Assembly (NCBI GenBank): GCA_028868335.1
Contig: JAGWUU010000004.1
Location: forward strand, 1 to 30,875
Direction: 5' to 3'
DNA length: 30,875 bases
DNA from: Sphingomonadales bacterium
GTDB lineage: Bacteria; Pseudomonadota; Alphaproteobacteria; Sphingomonadales; Sphingomonadaceae
Part shown: in pieces, positions 1 to 7,835 of the stretch
How positions within the stretch are numbered: position 1 is the stretch's first letter
How the letters are laid out: each line of letters begins with the position of its first letter
Program-made: the position numbers and the translations under genes
The notes under the pieces: model-generated
Seen by the model: the letters and a program-made list of their open reading frames with translations, nothing else
The model's database searches: none
Told to the model about the DNA's origin: nothing

Positions 1-462
1 ATGGGATACTCGCCGTCGTTGGCGGGAGGCGTGCTGGTTTGGGCCAATGTTGGCGGGCTGGTCGGCAGTTTGCTGTTCAGCGCGTTGAGCCTTCGCTTCT
101 CGCTGCGCGCGCTGCTTGTGCTGTTCATGCTTGCGTCGACGGCCATGGTCAGCCTGTTCGGTCAGGGACAGGCCGATCTTCACGGCCTTTCGCTGGCGGC
201 AGCGGCGAGCGGCTTTTGCACCAATGCGGGCGTGGTTGGACTTTACGCGATCGTCGCCTCAAGCTTCCCGACCGCGATCCGCGCCGGAGGGACGGGTTTC
301 GTGATCGGCATTGGCCGGGGCGGCGCGGCGCTTGGCCCGATTGTCGGCGGCCTGTTGTTCCAGATGGGACTGGGCCTTGCAACGGTCGCAACAGTAATGG
401 CCTGTGGCTCGCTGCTCGCCGCCGTGGCGCTGCTTGCGCTGCCCAGCCCGGCTACCCGGTAA
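1..462 (+). CDS. MFS transporter, C-terminal part (aromatic acid:H+ symporter-like)
   Basis: The reading frame is open from the window edge and encodes about 153 residues of hydrophobic protein ending at a TAA. Several membrane segments are visible, and the stretch GIGRGGAALGPIVGG (about residues 102-116) resembles the conserved late helix of MFS aromatic-acid/proton symporters (PcaK/AAHS-like). A full MFS protein has about 400-450 residues and 12 helices, so this is the last five or so helices and the true start lies outside the window. The ATG at base 1 is probably internal. The protein would move a small organic acid across the inner membrane. The substrate is not readable from this fragment, and the AAHS assignment is from recalled motif similarity only. 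Confidence 0.75.
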   Translation: MGYSPSLAGGVLVWANVGGLVGSLLFSALSLRFSLRALLVLFMLASTAMVSLFGQGQADLHGLSLAAAASGFCTNAGVVGLYAIVASSFPTAIRAGGTGFVIGIGRGGAALGPIVGGLLFQMGLGLATVATVMACGSLLAAVALLALPSPATR

Positions 463-599
463 GCGAGGCAAAACGCAGCTCACTAAGGGCGAGGGATATT
501 GCGGTCCTGGTCACAAATCGCGCTCATCCGAAAGACCGACACGTTGGCGATTTGTTGTCGAGCGTGGTATGTTGTCGTCGGGCAAGGCCGGGCCACCTG

Positions 600-629
600 T
601 TGTGAACGGTTCGCTATGCGCTCTATTTA
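600..629 (+). promoter_or_regulatory. Candidate sigma-70-like promoter for the glycan cluster
   Basis: TTGTGA (600-605) and TATTTA (624-629) are separated by 18 bases in a relatively AT-rich patch upstream of the GT2 gene. Transcription from here would begin near 636 and leave a leader of about 50 bases before the GTG start at 685. That fits the downstream start better than the ATGs at 499 or 616. The match to consensus is weak. Confidence 0.25.
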
Positions 630-684
630 CTGTCAATTAACCAAAATCTACCATGACCGGGTGACACATTCCCAAGGGGGCTTA

Positions 685-1749
685 GTGGGACTTGCGCCGT
701 CACAATCCGAAGACGTCCTGAAATCGGTATCCGCCCAAGGGGATAGCCGTCGGGCGGAAATTGCAGTTCTGCTCCCCTGCTACAACGAGGAGGCGGTGAT
801 CCGCTCCGTTGTCGCACGGTTCCGGGCTGCACTTCCACATGCGACCGTCTATGTTTACGACAACAACAGCAGCGATCGATCCGCAAACATCGCGCGCGGC
901 GCCGGCGCCAGTGTGCGCAACGAGCCACGGCAGGGCAAGGGCTTCGTCGTGCGGCGGATGTTCGCGGATGTCGAGGCCGACATCTACATCATGTGCGACG
1001 CTGACGACACTTACGACGCCGAAGCCGCGCCCCGTCTCGTTAAGGCGCTGGTCGACAGCGGCCTCGACATGGTGGTGGGCACACGGGTCGATCCGAGCGG
1101 CACTGCCTATCGGCCCGCGCACAAGTTTGGCAATTGGATGCTCACTTCCCTGGTGCGGTGGATATTTGGTGGTCGGTTCAGCGACATGCTGAGCGGCTAT
1201 CGCGTGTTCTCCCGCCGTTTCGTCAAATCGTTTCCGGTAATGTCGCAAGGCTTCGAGATCGAAACCGAGCTGACCATCCACGCGCTGCAGTTGGAAATGC
1301 CGGTTGAGGAACTGCCCACCGATTTCAGGGATCGCGTTGAGGGGTCGGAAAGCAAACTGTCGACCGTGTCCGACGGACTGCGAATCCTGTTCACGATCGT
1401 CACGCTGCTCAAGCAGGAGCGGCCATTCTTCCTGTTCGGGTTGACTGCGCTGGTGCTTGCCGGGGCGTCATTGCTGCTCGGATATCCAGTCGTGCTCGAG
1501 TACCTCCACAGCGGCACCGTGCCTCGTCTGCCCACCGCGCTGCTTGCCACCGGTACGATGATTCTCGCCTCGCTCAGCATGGTCTGCGGGCTCATTCTCG
1601 ATACCGTGACGCGTGGACGCGAGGAGGCCAAGCGCCTCCGCTACCTGGCATTTCCGGGCATCCAGGCCACCATGGATCACCTACTGAGTCACGAAGAAAC
1701 CGTCGCGCTGCAAGAGCAGATTCAGGCCGTCAGTGGGTTCGCGGCGTGA
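685..1749 (+). CDS. Glycosyltransferase family 2, GtrB/dolichol-phosphate-sugar synthase-like
   Basis: Predicted 354-residue membrane-anchored glycosyltransferase that likely moves a sugar from a nucleotide donor to a polyprenyl phosphate or related lipid at the inner leaflet. The GT-A fold begins with LLPCYNEEAVIRSVV (about residues 29-43). The acid cluster CDADDTYD (about 104-111) fits the metal/nucleotide site. Two C-terminal membrane segments lie at about 255-277 and 290-315, as in GtrB-like enzymes. The frame is open upstream to 499, but I chose the GTG at 685 because AAGGGGG lies 4 bases before it and homology begins soon after; GTG 661 and ATG 616 are alternatives. The stop overlaps the next gene's start (GTGA). 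The GtrA-like gene two places downstream supports a lipid-linked sugar role. Acceptor and sugar are unknown. Confidence 0.85.
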   Translation: MGLAPSQSEDVLKSVSAQGDSRRAEIAVLLPCYNEEAVIRSVVARFRAALPHATVYVYDNNSSDRSANIARGAGASVRNEPRQGKGFVVRRMFADVEADIYIMCDADDTYDAEAAPRLVKALVDSGLDMVVGTRVDPSGTAYRPAHKFGNWMLTSLVRWIFGGRFSDMLSGYRVFSRRFVKSFPVMSQGFEIETELTIHALQLEMPVEELPTDFRDRVEGSESKLSTVSDGLRILFTIVTLLKQERPFFLFGLTALVLAGASLLLGYPVVLEYLHSGTVPRLPTALLATGTMILASLSMVCGLILDTVTRGREEAKRLRYLAFPGIQATMDHLLSHEETVALQEQIQAVSGFAA

Positions 1750-2435
1750 GACAGCGCAGCAAGCCCCGGATCTGGGACACCGACTGGCTCGTCCTGAAGC
1801 CGCTGGCGCAAGTTATCGAGCAGCAGGTCAAGCGCTATGCCCGGCGTGGTGGATCGATCATCGATCTTGGCTGTGGCGACATGCCGTACAAGGCGATCAT
1901 CGAATCGCAAGGCTTCATGTATCGGGGGGCGGACCTCGATGACAGCGCCGACCTGCCGATCGACGAAGACGGCAAGGTGGCCGCCGAAACGGGTTCGACC
2001 GATGCCGTGCTGTCGGTCCAGGTGCTCGAACACGTACGTAATCTTGACACCTATTTCTCCGAAATCAGGCGCCTCTTGCGCGATCCGGATGGCGTCCTGT
2101 TCCTGTCCACGCATGGAACCTGGCTGTATCATCCTCACCCTGAGGATCATCGCCGCTGGACCAGCACAGGCCTCATCGGTGAGCTGGAGAACGCCGGATT
2201 TCAGGTGGACGAAATCGTCCCCATTGCCGGACCGCTGGCGACCACTACCCTCATCCGGCAGACAGGGTTCGTCTATTTTCTCGATCGTGTACCGATCGTC
2301 GGGCGCATTGCCGGACGTGTGCTGACAGTGATTATGAATACCCGCGCGATGGTCGAGGACAAACTGACCCCGGAATCGATCCGTCGCGACAACGCCTGCG
2401 TCTATTTCGTGCGGGCAAGGAAGTGTGGCCGATGA
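1746..2435 (+). CDS. Class I SAM-dependent methyltransferase
   Basis: Protein of 229 residues. Motif I of the Rossmann-type SAM fold is visible as IIDLGCGDMPYKAII (about residues 38-52), with an acidic residue following in RGADLDD. A post-I segment VLSVQVLEHV (about 92-101) is typical of Methyltransf_11-like proteins. The start is a GTG overlapping the GT2 stop as GTGA, so the two are probably translationally coupled. Placed between a GT2 and a GtrA-like gene, it most likely methylates a sugar or lipid intermediate of the same glycoconjugate. The acceptor cannot be read from the sequence. There is no signal peptide, so it acts in the cytoplasm. Confidence 0.82.
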   Translation: MRQRSKPRIWDTDWLVLKPLAQVIEQQVKRYARRGGSIIDLGCGDMPYKAIIESQGFMYRGADLDDSADLPIDEDGKVAAETGSTDAVLSVQVLEHVRNLDTYFSEIRRLLRDPDGVLFLSTHGTWLYHPHPEDHRRWTSTGLIGELENAGFQVDEIVPIAGPLATTTLIRQTGFVYFLDRVPIVGRIAGRVLTVIMNTRAMVEDKLTPESIRRDNACVYFVRARKCGR

Positions 2436-2818
2436 TCAACCGGTCCAAGGGATATCTGGCGGTTTCGGGGCTGTGCGTCGTCATTCACAATGTGATCATC
2501 ACCGGCGGTGATCGCCTCGGTTGGTCGCTCGCATGGGCGGTTCTGGCATCTTATTGCGTGGTCACCGTCACAGGCTACGTCCTGCATTGCCGGTTTACAT
2601 TCCACAAGCCGCTCAGGCTGGCGAATCTGGCTCGCTATGCGATTGCCATGTCTGCCAACATCCCGCTTGCCTATGGGCTGCTGTGGTTCTGGCATGTCCT
2701 GATCGGGCTTGACGTCATCTGGGCATCGCCGCTGGCGACGGCGTGCATGCTCGGTTGCAACTATTGTCTTAGCGGGTGGGCGATCAGGGCCCAGCCAAAG
2801 CGGATGGCGGTGAAATGA
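2432..2818 (+). CDS. GtrA-like family membrane protein
   Basis: Small hydrophobic protein of 128 residues with about four predicted membrane helices, the size and layout of the GtrA/DPMS-like family. Members are thought to flip or assist polyprenyl-linked sugars across the inner membrane, usually beside a GtrB-type GT2. That partner is present two genes upstream. The segment YVLHCRFTFHKPL, between helices two and three, matches the usual (R/K)FxxxKxW-like loop of this family. I chose the ATG at 2432, which overlaps the upstream stop as ATGA, rather than the GTG at 2423. The family call rests on pattern recognition of helices and loop. Confidence 0.8.
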   Translation: MINRSKGYLAVSGLCVVIHNVIITGGDRLGWSLAWAVLASYCVVTVTGYVLHCRFTFHKPLRLANLARYAIAMSANIPLAYGLLWFWHVLIGLDVIWASPLATACMLGCNYCLSGWAIRAQPKRMAVK

Positions 2819-3477
2819 TGGATGGCATTCAACCAATCGAAATGGCGCGGTTACAGGCGATCCTGGGCCAGCACTTGCCGGTGTTCACCATCAAGAAGCC
2901 GGTTTACCAGACAGTCATGCTTCGTAGCCTGCAGCAGGTCTGGACGCGCAATCACACGCATTTGCTGGACGTCGGTGGCGGCACGGGTGTCATTGCCGAG
3001 GCCATGGCCAGGCTGCTGCCCGTGCAATCAGTGACGGCGATCGATCTGGTCGATAGATTCTGCCCAACGCTGACCGTGCCGGCGCGCGCCTACGATGGCC
3101 GCAACATCCCCTATGCGGATGGAGCCTTCGACGCCGCAACGCTGAACAACGTGATGCACCATGTACCCGTGGCGGCTCGGCAGGAACTGATGCGGGAAAT
3201 ACGCCGCGCAGTGACGGGCCCGCTCTACATCAAGGATCACTTGTCGACCGGGGTACTCGACAACCTGCGCCTGACGCTGCTCGACGCGTGGGGCAACATC
3301 CCCTTCGGCGGTATGGTCAGCGCGCATTATCTCCCGCGTGCGGAGTGGGAAATGCTCGCCGCCGGCGCTGGCTACACGATCGGCGCTGTTGCGCCGTCCG
3401 CCGCCTATCGCACCGGCCCAGCGGCGCTCGCCTTTCCCAACCGGCTTGAAATCACAATGCGGCTCGACCCCGCCTAG
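2815..3477 (+). CDS. Class I SAM-dependent methyltransferase (Methyltransf_11-like)
   Basis: Protein of 220 residues. The SAM-binding glycine loop is LLDVGGGTGVIAEAMA (about residues 50-65), and a second family signature is FDAATLNNVMHHV (about 104-116). The start at 2815 forms an ATGA overlap with the GtrA-like gene; an earlier in-frame start at 2776 would overlap that gene by 43 bases and is less likely. It is the second methyltransferase of the cluster and is not closely similar to the first. It probably modifies another position of the glycan or its lipid carrier. The substrate is unknown. Confidence 0.82.
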   Translation: MMDGIQPIEMARLQAILGQHLPVFTIKKPVYQTVMLRSLQQVWTRNHTHLLDVGGGTGVIAEAMARLLPVQSVTAIDLVDRFCPTLTVPARAYDGRNIPYADGAFDAATLNNVMHHVPVAARQELMREIRRAVTGPLYIKDHLSTGVLDNLRLTLLDAWGNIPFGGMVSAHYLPRAEWEMLAAGAGYTIGAVAPSAAYRTGPAALAFPNRLEITMRLDPA

Positions 3478-3519
3478 AGTCCGGTTCCGGACAGCCGACG
3501 GGTGCGAAGGGAACATCAG

Positions 3520-4689
3520 TTGCGCATACTTTCGGTCAGCAATTTCTTCGATACCCACGGCGGGGGGCTTGAGCGCGTCGCTGGCCACCTCGCGCGTGAA
3601 TTCGCGTTGACCGGGTACGACTCGTCCTGGGCGGCGAGCGATGCCGACGGACTGCCGCAGTCACCGGCCCGCGCGATCGGCCTCAATTGCCTCAATCCGA
3701 CCGAGGCGCTGACCGGGCTGCCGATGCCGCTGCCGACACCGCGCGCGATCGGTCGACTGGCCCGCGCGATCGGCGCGAGTGACGTCGTCGTGATTCACGA
3801 TGCCTTGTACGTCACGTCGATCATCGCAATGGCGCTGGCCAAGCTGCGGCGCAAGCCTGTGGTGCTGATCCAGCACATCGCAGCGATCCCTTTTGCCAGC
3901 GCCGCCATGCGCGCACTGATGCGGACGGCCAATGCGCTCGTGACCCGACCGATGCTGGCAGCAGCCGATCGGCTGGTGTTCATCAGCGCAGTGGTCCGTG
4001 AAGACTTGCTCGGCCCCGATCCAAAGAGGGCGTCGTTGTTGCTGTTCAATGGTGTTGATCAGGCGATCTTCCACACCGCCGCCGCCCAGGATCGGCAAGC
4101 GATCCGGGCGCGTTGGAACTTGCCGGTCGACGGGCCGCTGGCGATCTTCGTGGGCCGCTTCGTCGAGAAGAAGGGGTTGGCGGTGTTGCGCAGCCTCGCT
4201 GCCGATCGGCCCGACATGTGCTTCGCGCTTGTCGGCCAGGGTCCAATCCGGCCTGATGATTGGGGGCTTCAAAACGTGCGCGTTCTGGGCCAGCAGGAAC
4301 AGGCCGCGGTGGCAGACCTCTTCCGCGCGGGCGACGCCCTGGTGCTGCCGAGCGTCGGCGAGGGTTATCCGCTCGTCATCCAGGAAGCGATGGCCTGCGG
4401 CCTCCCGGTTGTCTGTGGCGAGCCCAGCGCGCGGTCTGATCCGCAGGCGGCGCAATGGTTGTCGGGCGTGGAGATCGACCTTGCCGACCCGATCGCTTCG
4501 GCACGGAGATGCGGTCACGCGCTCGATGATCTGCTCCGCATGCCCAGCGACCGGCATGCCATGGCCAGCTATGCCGCCGCGACCTACAACTGGAGCCGCA
4601 TGGCCGCTCGCCTGCTCGATGGCCTTTTTGACAGGACGGGCGCGCGTACCTTGCCGGGCAGCGGGATCGCTTGCGAGCAGCACGGCTGA
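3520..4689 (+). CDS. Glycosyltransferase family 4 (GT-B), TTG start
   Basis: About 389 residues. The N-terminus reads MRILSVSNFFDTHGGGLERV when begun at TTG 3520, a typical GT4 opening with the glycine-rich acceptor loop. The donor half contains VGRFVEKKG (near residue 210) and the EX7E motif in GEGYPLVIQEAMACGLP (about 285-301), expected of retaining GT-B enzymes. The frame is open from a GTG at 3502, but AAGGGAA at 3507-3513 sits 6 bases before the TTG, so TTG 3520 is the better start. It follows the second methyltransferase by about 42 bases and closes the glycan cluster. It likely transfers a sugar from a nucleotide donor to the growing glycoconjugate in the cytoplasm. Specificity is unknown. 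Confidence 0.85.
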   Translation: MRILSVSNFFDTHGGGLERVAGHLAREFALTGYDSSWAASDADGLPQSPARAIGLNCLNPTEALTGLPMPLPTPRAIGRLARAIGASDVVVIHDALYVTSIIAMALAKLRRKPVVLIQHIAAIPFASAAMRALMRTANALVTRPMLAAADRLVFISAVVREDLLGPDPKRASLLLFNGVDQAIFHTAAAQDRQAIRARWNLPVDGPLAIFVGRFVEKKGLAVLRSLAADRPDMCFALVGQGPIRPDDWGLQNVRVLGQQEQAAVADLFRAGDALVLPSVGEGYPLVIQEAMACGLPVVCGEPSARSDPQAAQWLSGVEIDLADPIASARRCGHALDDLLRMPSDRHAMASYAAATYNWSRMAARLLDGLFDRTGARTLPGSGIACEQHG

Positions 4690-4731
4690 CCAGCGAATTT
4701 CCCCCCTGCGAACGGTGCCGTAGTCCTTGGG

Positions 4732-5637
4732 TTAGCTTGCCTGCTGTCGCCGTCGCAGGAGTTCTTCGACAACGATTCTGAATGCCGGCGAGAGATTGTG
4801 GCGGTCGGGATAGTAGAGGTGGTAGCCGGAAAACGGCGGGCTCCAGTCTTCGAGGACTGTGACCAAACGCCCCGCCGCGATCTCGTCGGCAATCGAGTCC
4901 ATCATGACATAGGCGAGGCCGTGCCCGGCAATCGCCGCGCGCGCGCCCATTTCCGTGTCGTTGACCACCAGTCGGCCTTCGACGCGCACATTGAGCGCAT
5001 GGCCGTCTTTCTCGAATTCCCAGGCGTAAAGATCGCCGCGGGTGGCCATGCGGAGATTGATGCAGTCGTGCCCGGTGAGATCGCGCGGCGTGAGCGGGAC
5101 CGCATGGTTCGCGAAATAGGCGGGCGAGCCCACGACGATCAATCGCTGGTCCGGTCCGATGCGGATCGCGATCATGTCCTTTTCCACCTGTTCCCCTAGC
5201 CTGACGCCCGCATCGAAGCGATCGGCGACGATGTTGGTGAGCGCGCCATCAAGCGAGAGTTCGATGCGGATCTCAGGGTAGCGGGCCATGATCGCGTCGA
5301 TCGCCGGCCACAACAGCATGTGCGCGGCATGGCGGCTGCACGTGATCCGCACCGTTCCGGCCGGGCGATCGCGAAATTGGCTAAGCGCTTCTACCCGAGC
5401 CCGAATTTCATCCAAAGCGGGTCGAACGGCTTCGAGCAGTTGCTCACCCGCTTCGGTCACGCCGACATTGCGGGTGGTGCGCGACAGCAGTTTGACGCCG
5501 ATATTTTCCTCCAGCCGACGAACGGTATGACTGATCGCTGATTGCGACGTGCCCAGTCGCGCAGCCGCGCGTGTAAAACTGCGTTCTTCCGCAACGGCGG
5601 CAAAGATCGCGAGGTCACTCAGTTCGTTGCGTGCCAA
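4732..5637 (-). CDS. LysR-family transcriptional regulator, TTG start
   Basis: Protein of 301 residues with an N-terminal winged helix (about residues 1-62) including FTRAAARLGTSQSAISHTVR, the LysR recognition helix. The co-inducer binding domain follows (about 90-295). The first codon is TTG and lies directly after an in-frame TAA, so no longer form is possible. The gene is divergent from the aldo/keto reductase at 5734 with 96 bases between, the usual layout for a LysR protein controlling its neighbour. The sequence resembles the subfamily that pairs with aldo/keto reductases and quinone or aldehyde-responsive enzymes. The inducer is unknown. Confidence 0.9.
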   Translation of the reverse strand: MARNELSDLAIFAAVAEERSFTRAAARLGTSQSAISHTVRRLEENIGVKLLSRTTRNVGVTEAGEQLLEAVRPALDEIRARVEALSQFRDRPAGTVRITCSRHAAHMLLWPAIDAIMARYPEIRIELSLDGALTNIVADRFDAGVRLGEQVEKDMIAIRIGPDQRLIVVGSPAYFANHAVPLTPRDLTGHDCINLRMATRGDLYAWEFEKDGHALNVRVEGRLVVNDTEMGARAAIAGHGLAYVMMDSIADEIAAGRLVTVLEDWSPPFSGYHLYYPDRHNLSPAFRIVVEELLRRRQQAS

Positions 5638-5645
5638 TTATGAAA

Positions 5646-5671
5646 ATCCAGTATTAGTTCATCCAGAATTA
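5646..5671. promoter_or_regulatory. Direct repeat, probable LysR binding site
   Basis: ATCCAGTATTA (5646-5656) and ATCCAGAATTA (5661-5671) are two 11-base copies with one mismatch, spaced by GTTC so that they repeat every 15 bases. They lie 9 bases upstream of the LysR TTG start, in the LysR leader and upstream of the reductase. A short inverted pair ATTAG (5653-5657) / CTAAT (5677-5681) overlaps them. Position and shape suggest LysR autoregulation and control of the divergent operon. Confidence 0.5.
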
Positions 5672-5733
5672 CTCGTCTAATCTTCTTTATCGGTGAAGGC
5701 TAGAGAGGTTGCGACAGACACAGGAGCAGCCCA

Positions 5734-6711
5734 ATGAAAATGCGTACACTCGGTAACGGCCTTGAAGTCTCGGCGATTGGCCTTGGCTGCATGGGCCTCA
5801 GTTTCGGTTACGGCGCGGCGGTGTCCCGCGCGGACGGCGTTGCGGTGATCCGGGCGGCGTTCGACCAGGGGATCACCTTCTTCGACACTGCTGAAGCCTA
5901 TGGCCAATTCAACGAGGAACTGGTGGGCGAGGCGCTGGCGCCGGTCCGCGACAAGGTGGTGATCGCCACCAAGTTCGGCTTCCGCAAGGGCAACCCGGCC
6001 AACGGAACGGACAGCAGCCCGGCCCGGATTCGCCAGGTCGTCGAGAACAGCCTGCGCAACCTGCGCAGCGAGACGATCGATTTGCTTTACCAGCACCGGG
6101 TCGACCCGATGGTGCCGATGGAAGATGTTGCAGGCGCCGTTCGGGATCTGATCGCCGAGGGCAAGGTGCGCCACTTCGGCCTTTCCGAAGCTGGCGTGGC
6201 CGCGATCCGCGCTGCCCATGCCGTCCAGCCGGTCAGCGCGCTGCAAAGCGAATACTCGATGTGGTGGCGCGAGCCAGAGGACGACATCCTGCCGACCCTG
6301 GAAGAACTGGGCATCGGCTTCGTTCCGTTCAGTCCGCTTGGCAAGGGCTTCCTCACCGGCACGATCAATGCTGACACCCCACTCGGCGAAGGTGATTTTC
6401 GCAGCATCGTTCCGCGCTTTTCCGCTGAAAATCGCCAGGCGAACCAGGGGGTGGTCGATCAGATCGGCAGGATCGCGGCCGTCCATGGCGCAACCCATGC
6501 ACAGATCGCACTGGCCTGGGTGCTCGCCCAGAAGCCATGGATCGTTCCGATCCCGGGCACGACGAAGCAACATCGCCTTGCCGAGAACGTCGCGGCTGCC
6601 GATGTCCGGTTGACCTCAGCCGATCTCGCTGAAATCGCCGGGGCGCTTGATGGGCTGGAAATCAGGGGCGATCGCTATCCCGCCGCGCTCGCCACGCTGA
6701 TCAATCGCTGA
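5734..6711 (+). CDS. Aldo/keto reductase
   Basis: Protein of 325 residues, a normal length for this (alpha/beta)8 NADPH-dependent family. All four catalytic residues are visible: Asp51 and Tyr56 in FFDTAEAYG, Lys80 in IATKFGF and His121 in LLYQHRVDP. The C-terminal cofactor segment IPIPGTTKQHRLAEN fits the NADP-binding loop. The overall pattern resembles the YajO/PLR-like or AKR13-like group that reduces aldehydes and ketones. AGGAGC lies 8 bases before the ATG. It is the first gene of a probable two-gene operon with the zinc alcohol dehydrogenase and is divergent from its likely LysR regulator. The cytoplasmic role is probably carbonyl detoxification; the natural substrate is unknown. Confidence 0.9.
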   Translation: MKMRTLGNGLEVSAIGLGCMGLSFGYGAAVSRADGVAVIRAAFDQGITFFDTAEAYGQFNEELVGEALAPVRDKVVIATKFGFRKGNPANGTDSSPARIRQVVENSLRNLRSETIDLLYQHRVDPMVPMEDVAGAVRDLIAEGKVRHFGLSEAGVAAIRAAHAVQPVSALQSEYSMWWREPEDDILPTLEELGIGFVPFSPLGKGFLTGTINADTPLGEGDFRSIVPRFSAENRQANQGVVDQIGRIAAVHGATHAQIALAWVLAQKPWIVPIPGTTKQHRLAENVAAADVRLTSADLAEIAGALDGLEIRGDRYPAALATLINR

Positions 6712-6760
6712 AGCGCCACCGTCGTCCGGTTCCCGGCCACTCCATCCAACAGGTAGTCCT

Positions 6761-7795
6761 ATGCGCGCAACACTCATGCACAAGGCCCGCGACGTCCGCC
6801 TCGAAACGGTGGCGGACGCGGAGATCATCCTTCCCACCGACGCGGTGATCCGTATTACCCGCGCCTGCATCTGCGGCAGTGACTTGTGGCCGTACAACGA
6901 TGGCCCCAATCGCGCCGGGCAGGCCATGGGGCACGAAGCGATCGGGATCGTCGAGGCGGTTGGCAGCGCGGTCGAACGGTTGCGGCCCGGTCAGCTTGTG
7001 ATCATGCCGTTCGCCTATTCCGATGGCCAATGCCTGTTCTGCGAAGAAGGTTTGCAGACCGCCTGCATCCACGGCGGGTTCTTCGGCAATGGTGGAGAAG
7101 CAGGCGGCGCGCAGGCAGAGGCCTTGCGCGTGCCGCTGGCGGACGGCACGCTCTATCCGCTCGACACCGCGCCTGATGAAGCGTTGATGCCCGGCCTCCT
7201 GTCCTTGTCGGACGTGATGGGCACCGGTCATCACGCCGCGGTTTGCGCCCGGGTTACACCCGGCGCCAGTGTGGCGGTGGTAGGAGACGGAGCGGTCGGG
7301 CTGTGCGGGGTGATTGCGGCCAAGCGCCTCGGCGCCGAGCAGATCATCGTCATGGGTCGTCATGCCGGTCGCACGGAGCTTGCCCGCGAACTTGGCGCAA
7401 CCGATGTCGTTGCCGAACGTGGTGCGGAAGCGGTCGAGAAGATCCGCTCCCTGACCGGCGGGTTCGGCGTGAAGGCGGTGCTTGAATGCGTCGGCACGGA
7501 ACAGGCGATCGCAACTTCGCTCGCCATTGTCCGATCGGGCGGCGCGATCGGGCGCGTTGGCGTGCCCCATTACGAAGCCCTGCCCGAAACGCGCCTTGCC
7601 TTCTATCGCAACCTGACGATCAGCGGCGGCCCGGCCCCGGTTCGGGCCTATATCGAAGAACTGCTTCCCGATGTGCTTTCCGGGCGCATCGAGCCGGGCC
7701 GGGTCTTCGATCGCACCCTCGCGCTCGACGACGTTGCGGAAGGCTATCGCCTGATGAACGAACGCCAGTCGCTCAAGGTTCTGGTGCGTCCATAA
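6761..7795 (+). CDS. Zinc-dependent alcohol dehydrogenase (MDR family)
   Basis: Protein of 344 residues. Catalytic zinc ligands are seen as Cys38 (ICGSD) and His58-Glu59 (GHEAIG). The Rossmann cofactor loop is VVGDGAVGLCGVIAAKRLGA in the middle of the protein. The structural zinc lobe has only three of the usual four cysteines: Cys91, Cys94 and Cys102, with Asp88 at the first position, so this zinc may be lost or differently bound. The gene follows the aldo/keto reductase by 49 bases with no clear promoter, so the pair is probably one operon under the LysR regulator. It likely interconverts an alcohol and an aldehyde with NAD(P). The substrate is not predictable. Confidence 0.88.
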   Translation: MRATLMHKARDVRLETVADAEIILPTDAVIRITRACICGSDLWPYNDGPNRAGQAMGHEAIGIVEAVGSAVERLRPGQLVIMPFAYSDGQCLFCEEGLQTACIHGGFFGNGGEAGGAQAEALRVPLADGTLYPLDTAPDEALMPGLLSLSDVMGTGHHAAVCARVTPGASVAVVGDGAVGLCGVIAAKRLGAEQIIVMGRHAGRTELARELGATDVVAERGAEAVEKIRSLTGGFGVKAVLECVGTEQAIATSLAIVRSGGAIGRVGVPHYEALPETRLAFYRNLTISGGPAPVRAYIEELLPDVLSGRIEPGRVFDRTLALDDVAEGYRLMNERQSLKVLVRP

Positions 7796-7835
7796 GGCGA
7801 ACTGATCGCGCCACTGGGTTGGCGCTGATGCGGTA

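Noticed and set aside
4690..4731. Possible transcription terminator between the convergent GT4 and LysR genes
   Set aside because: The 42-base gap shows no stable GC hairpin followed by a T run that I can support.
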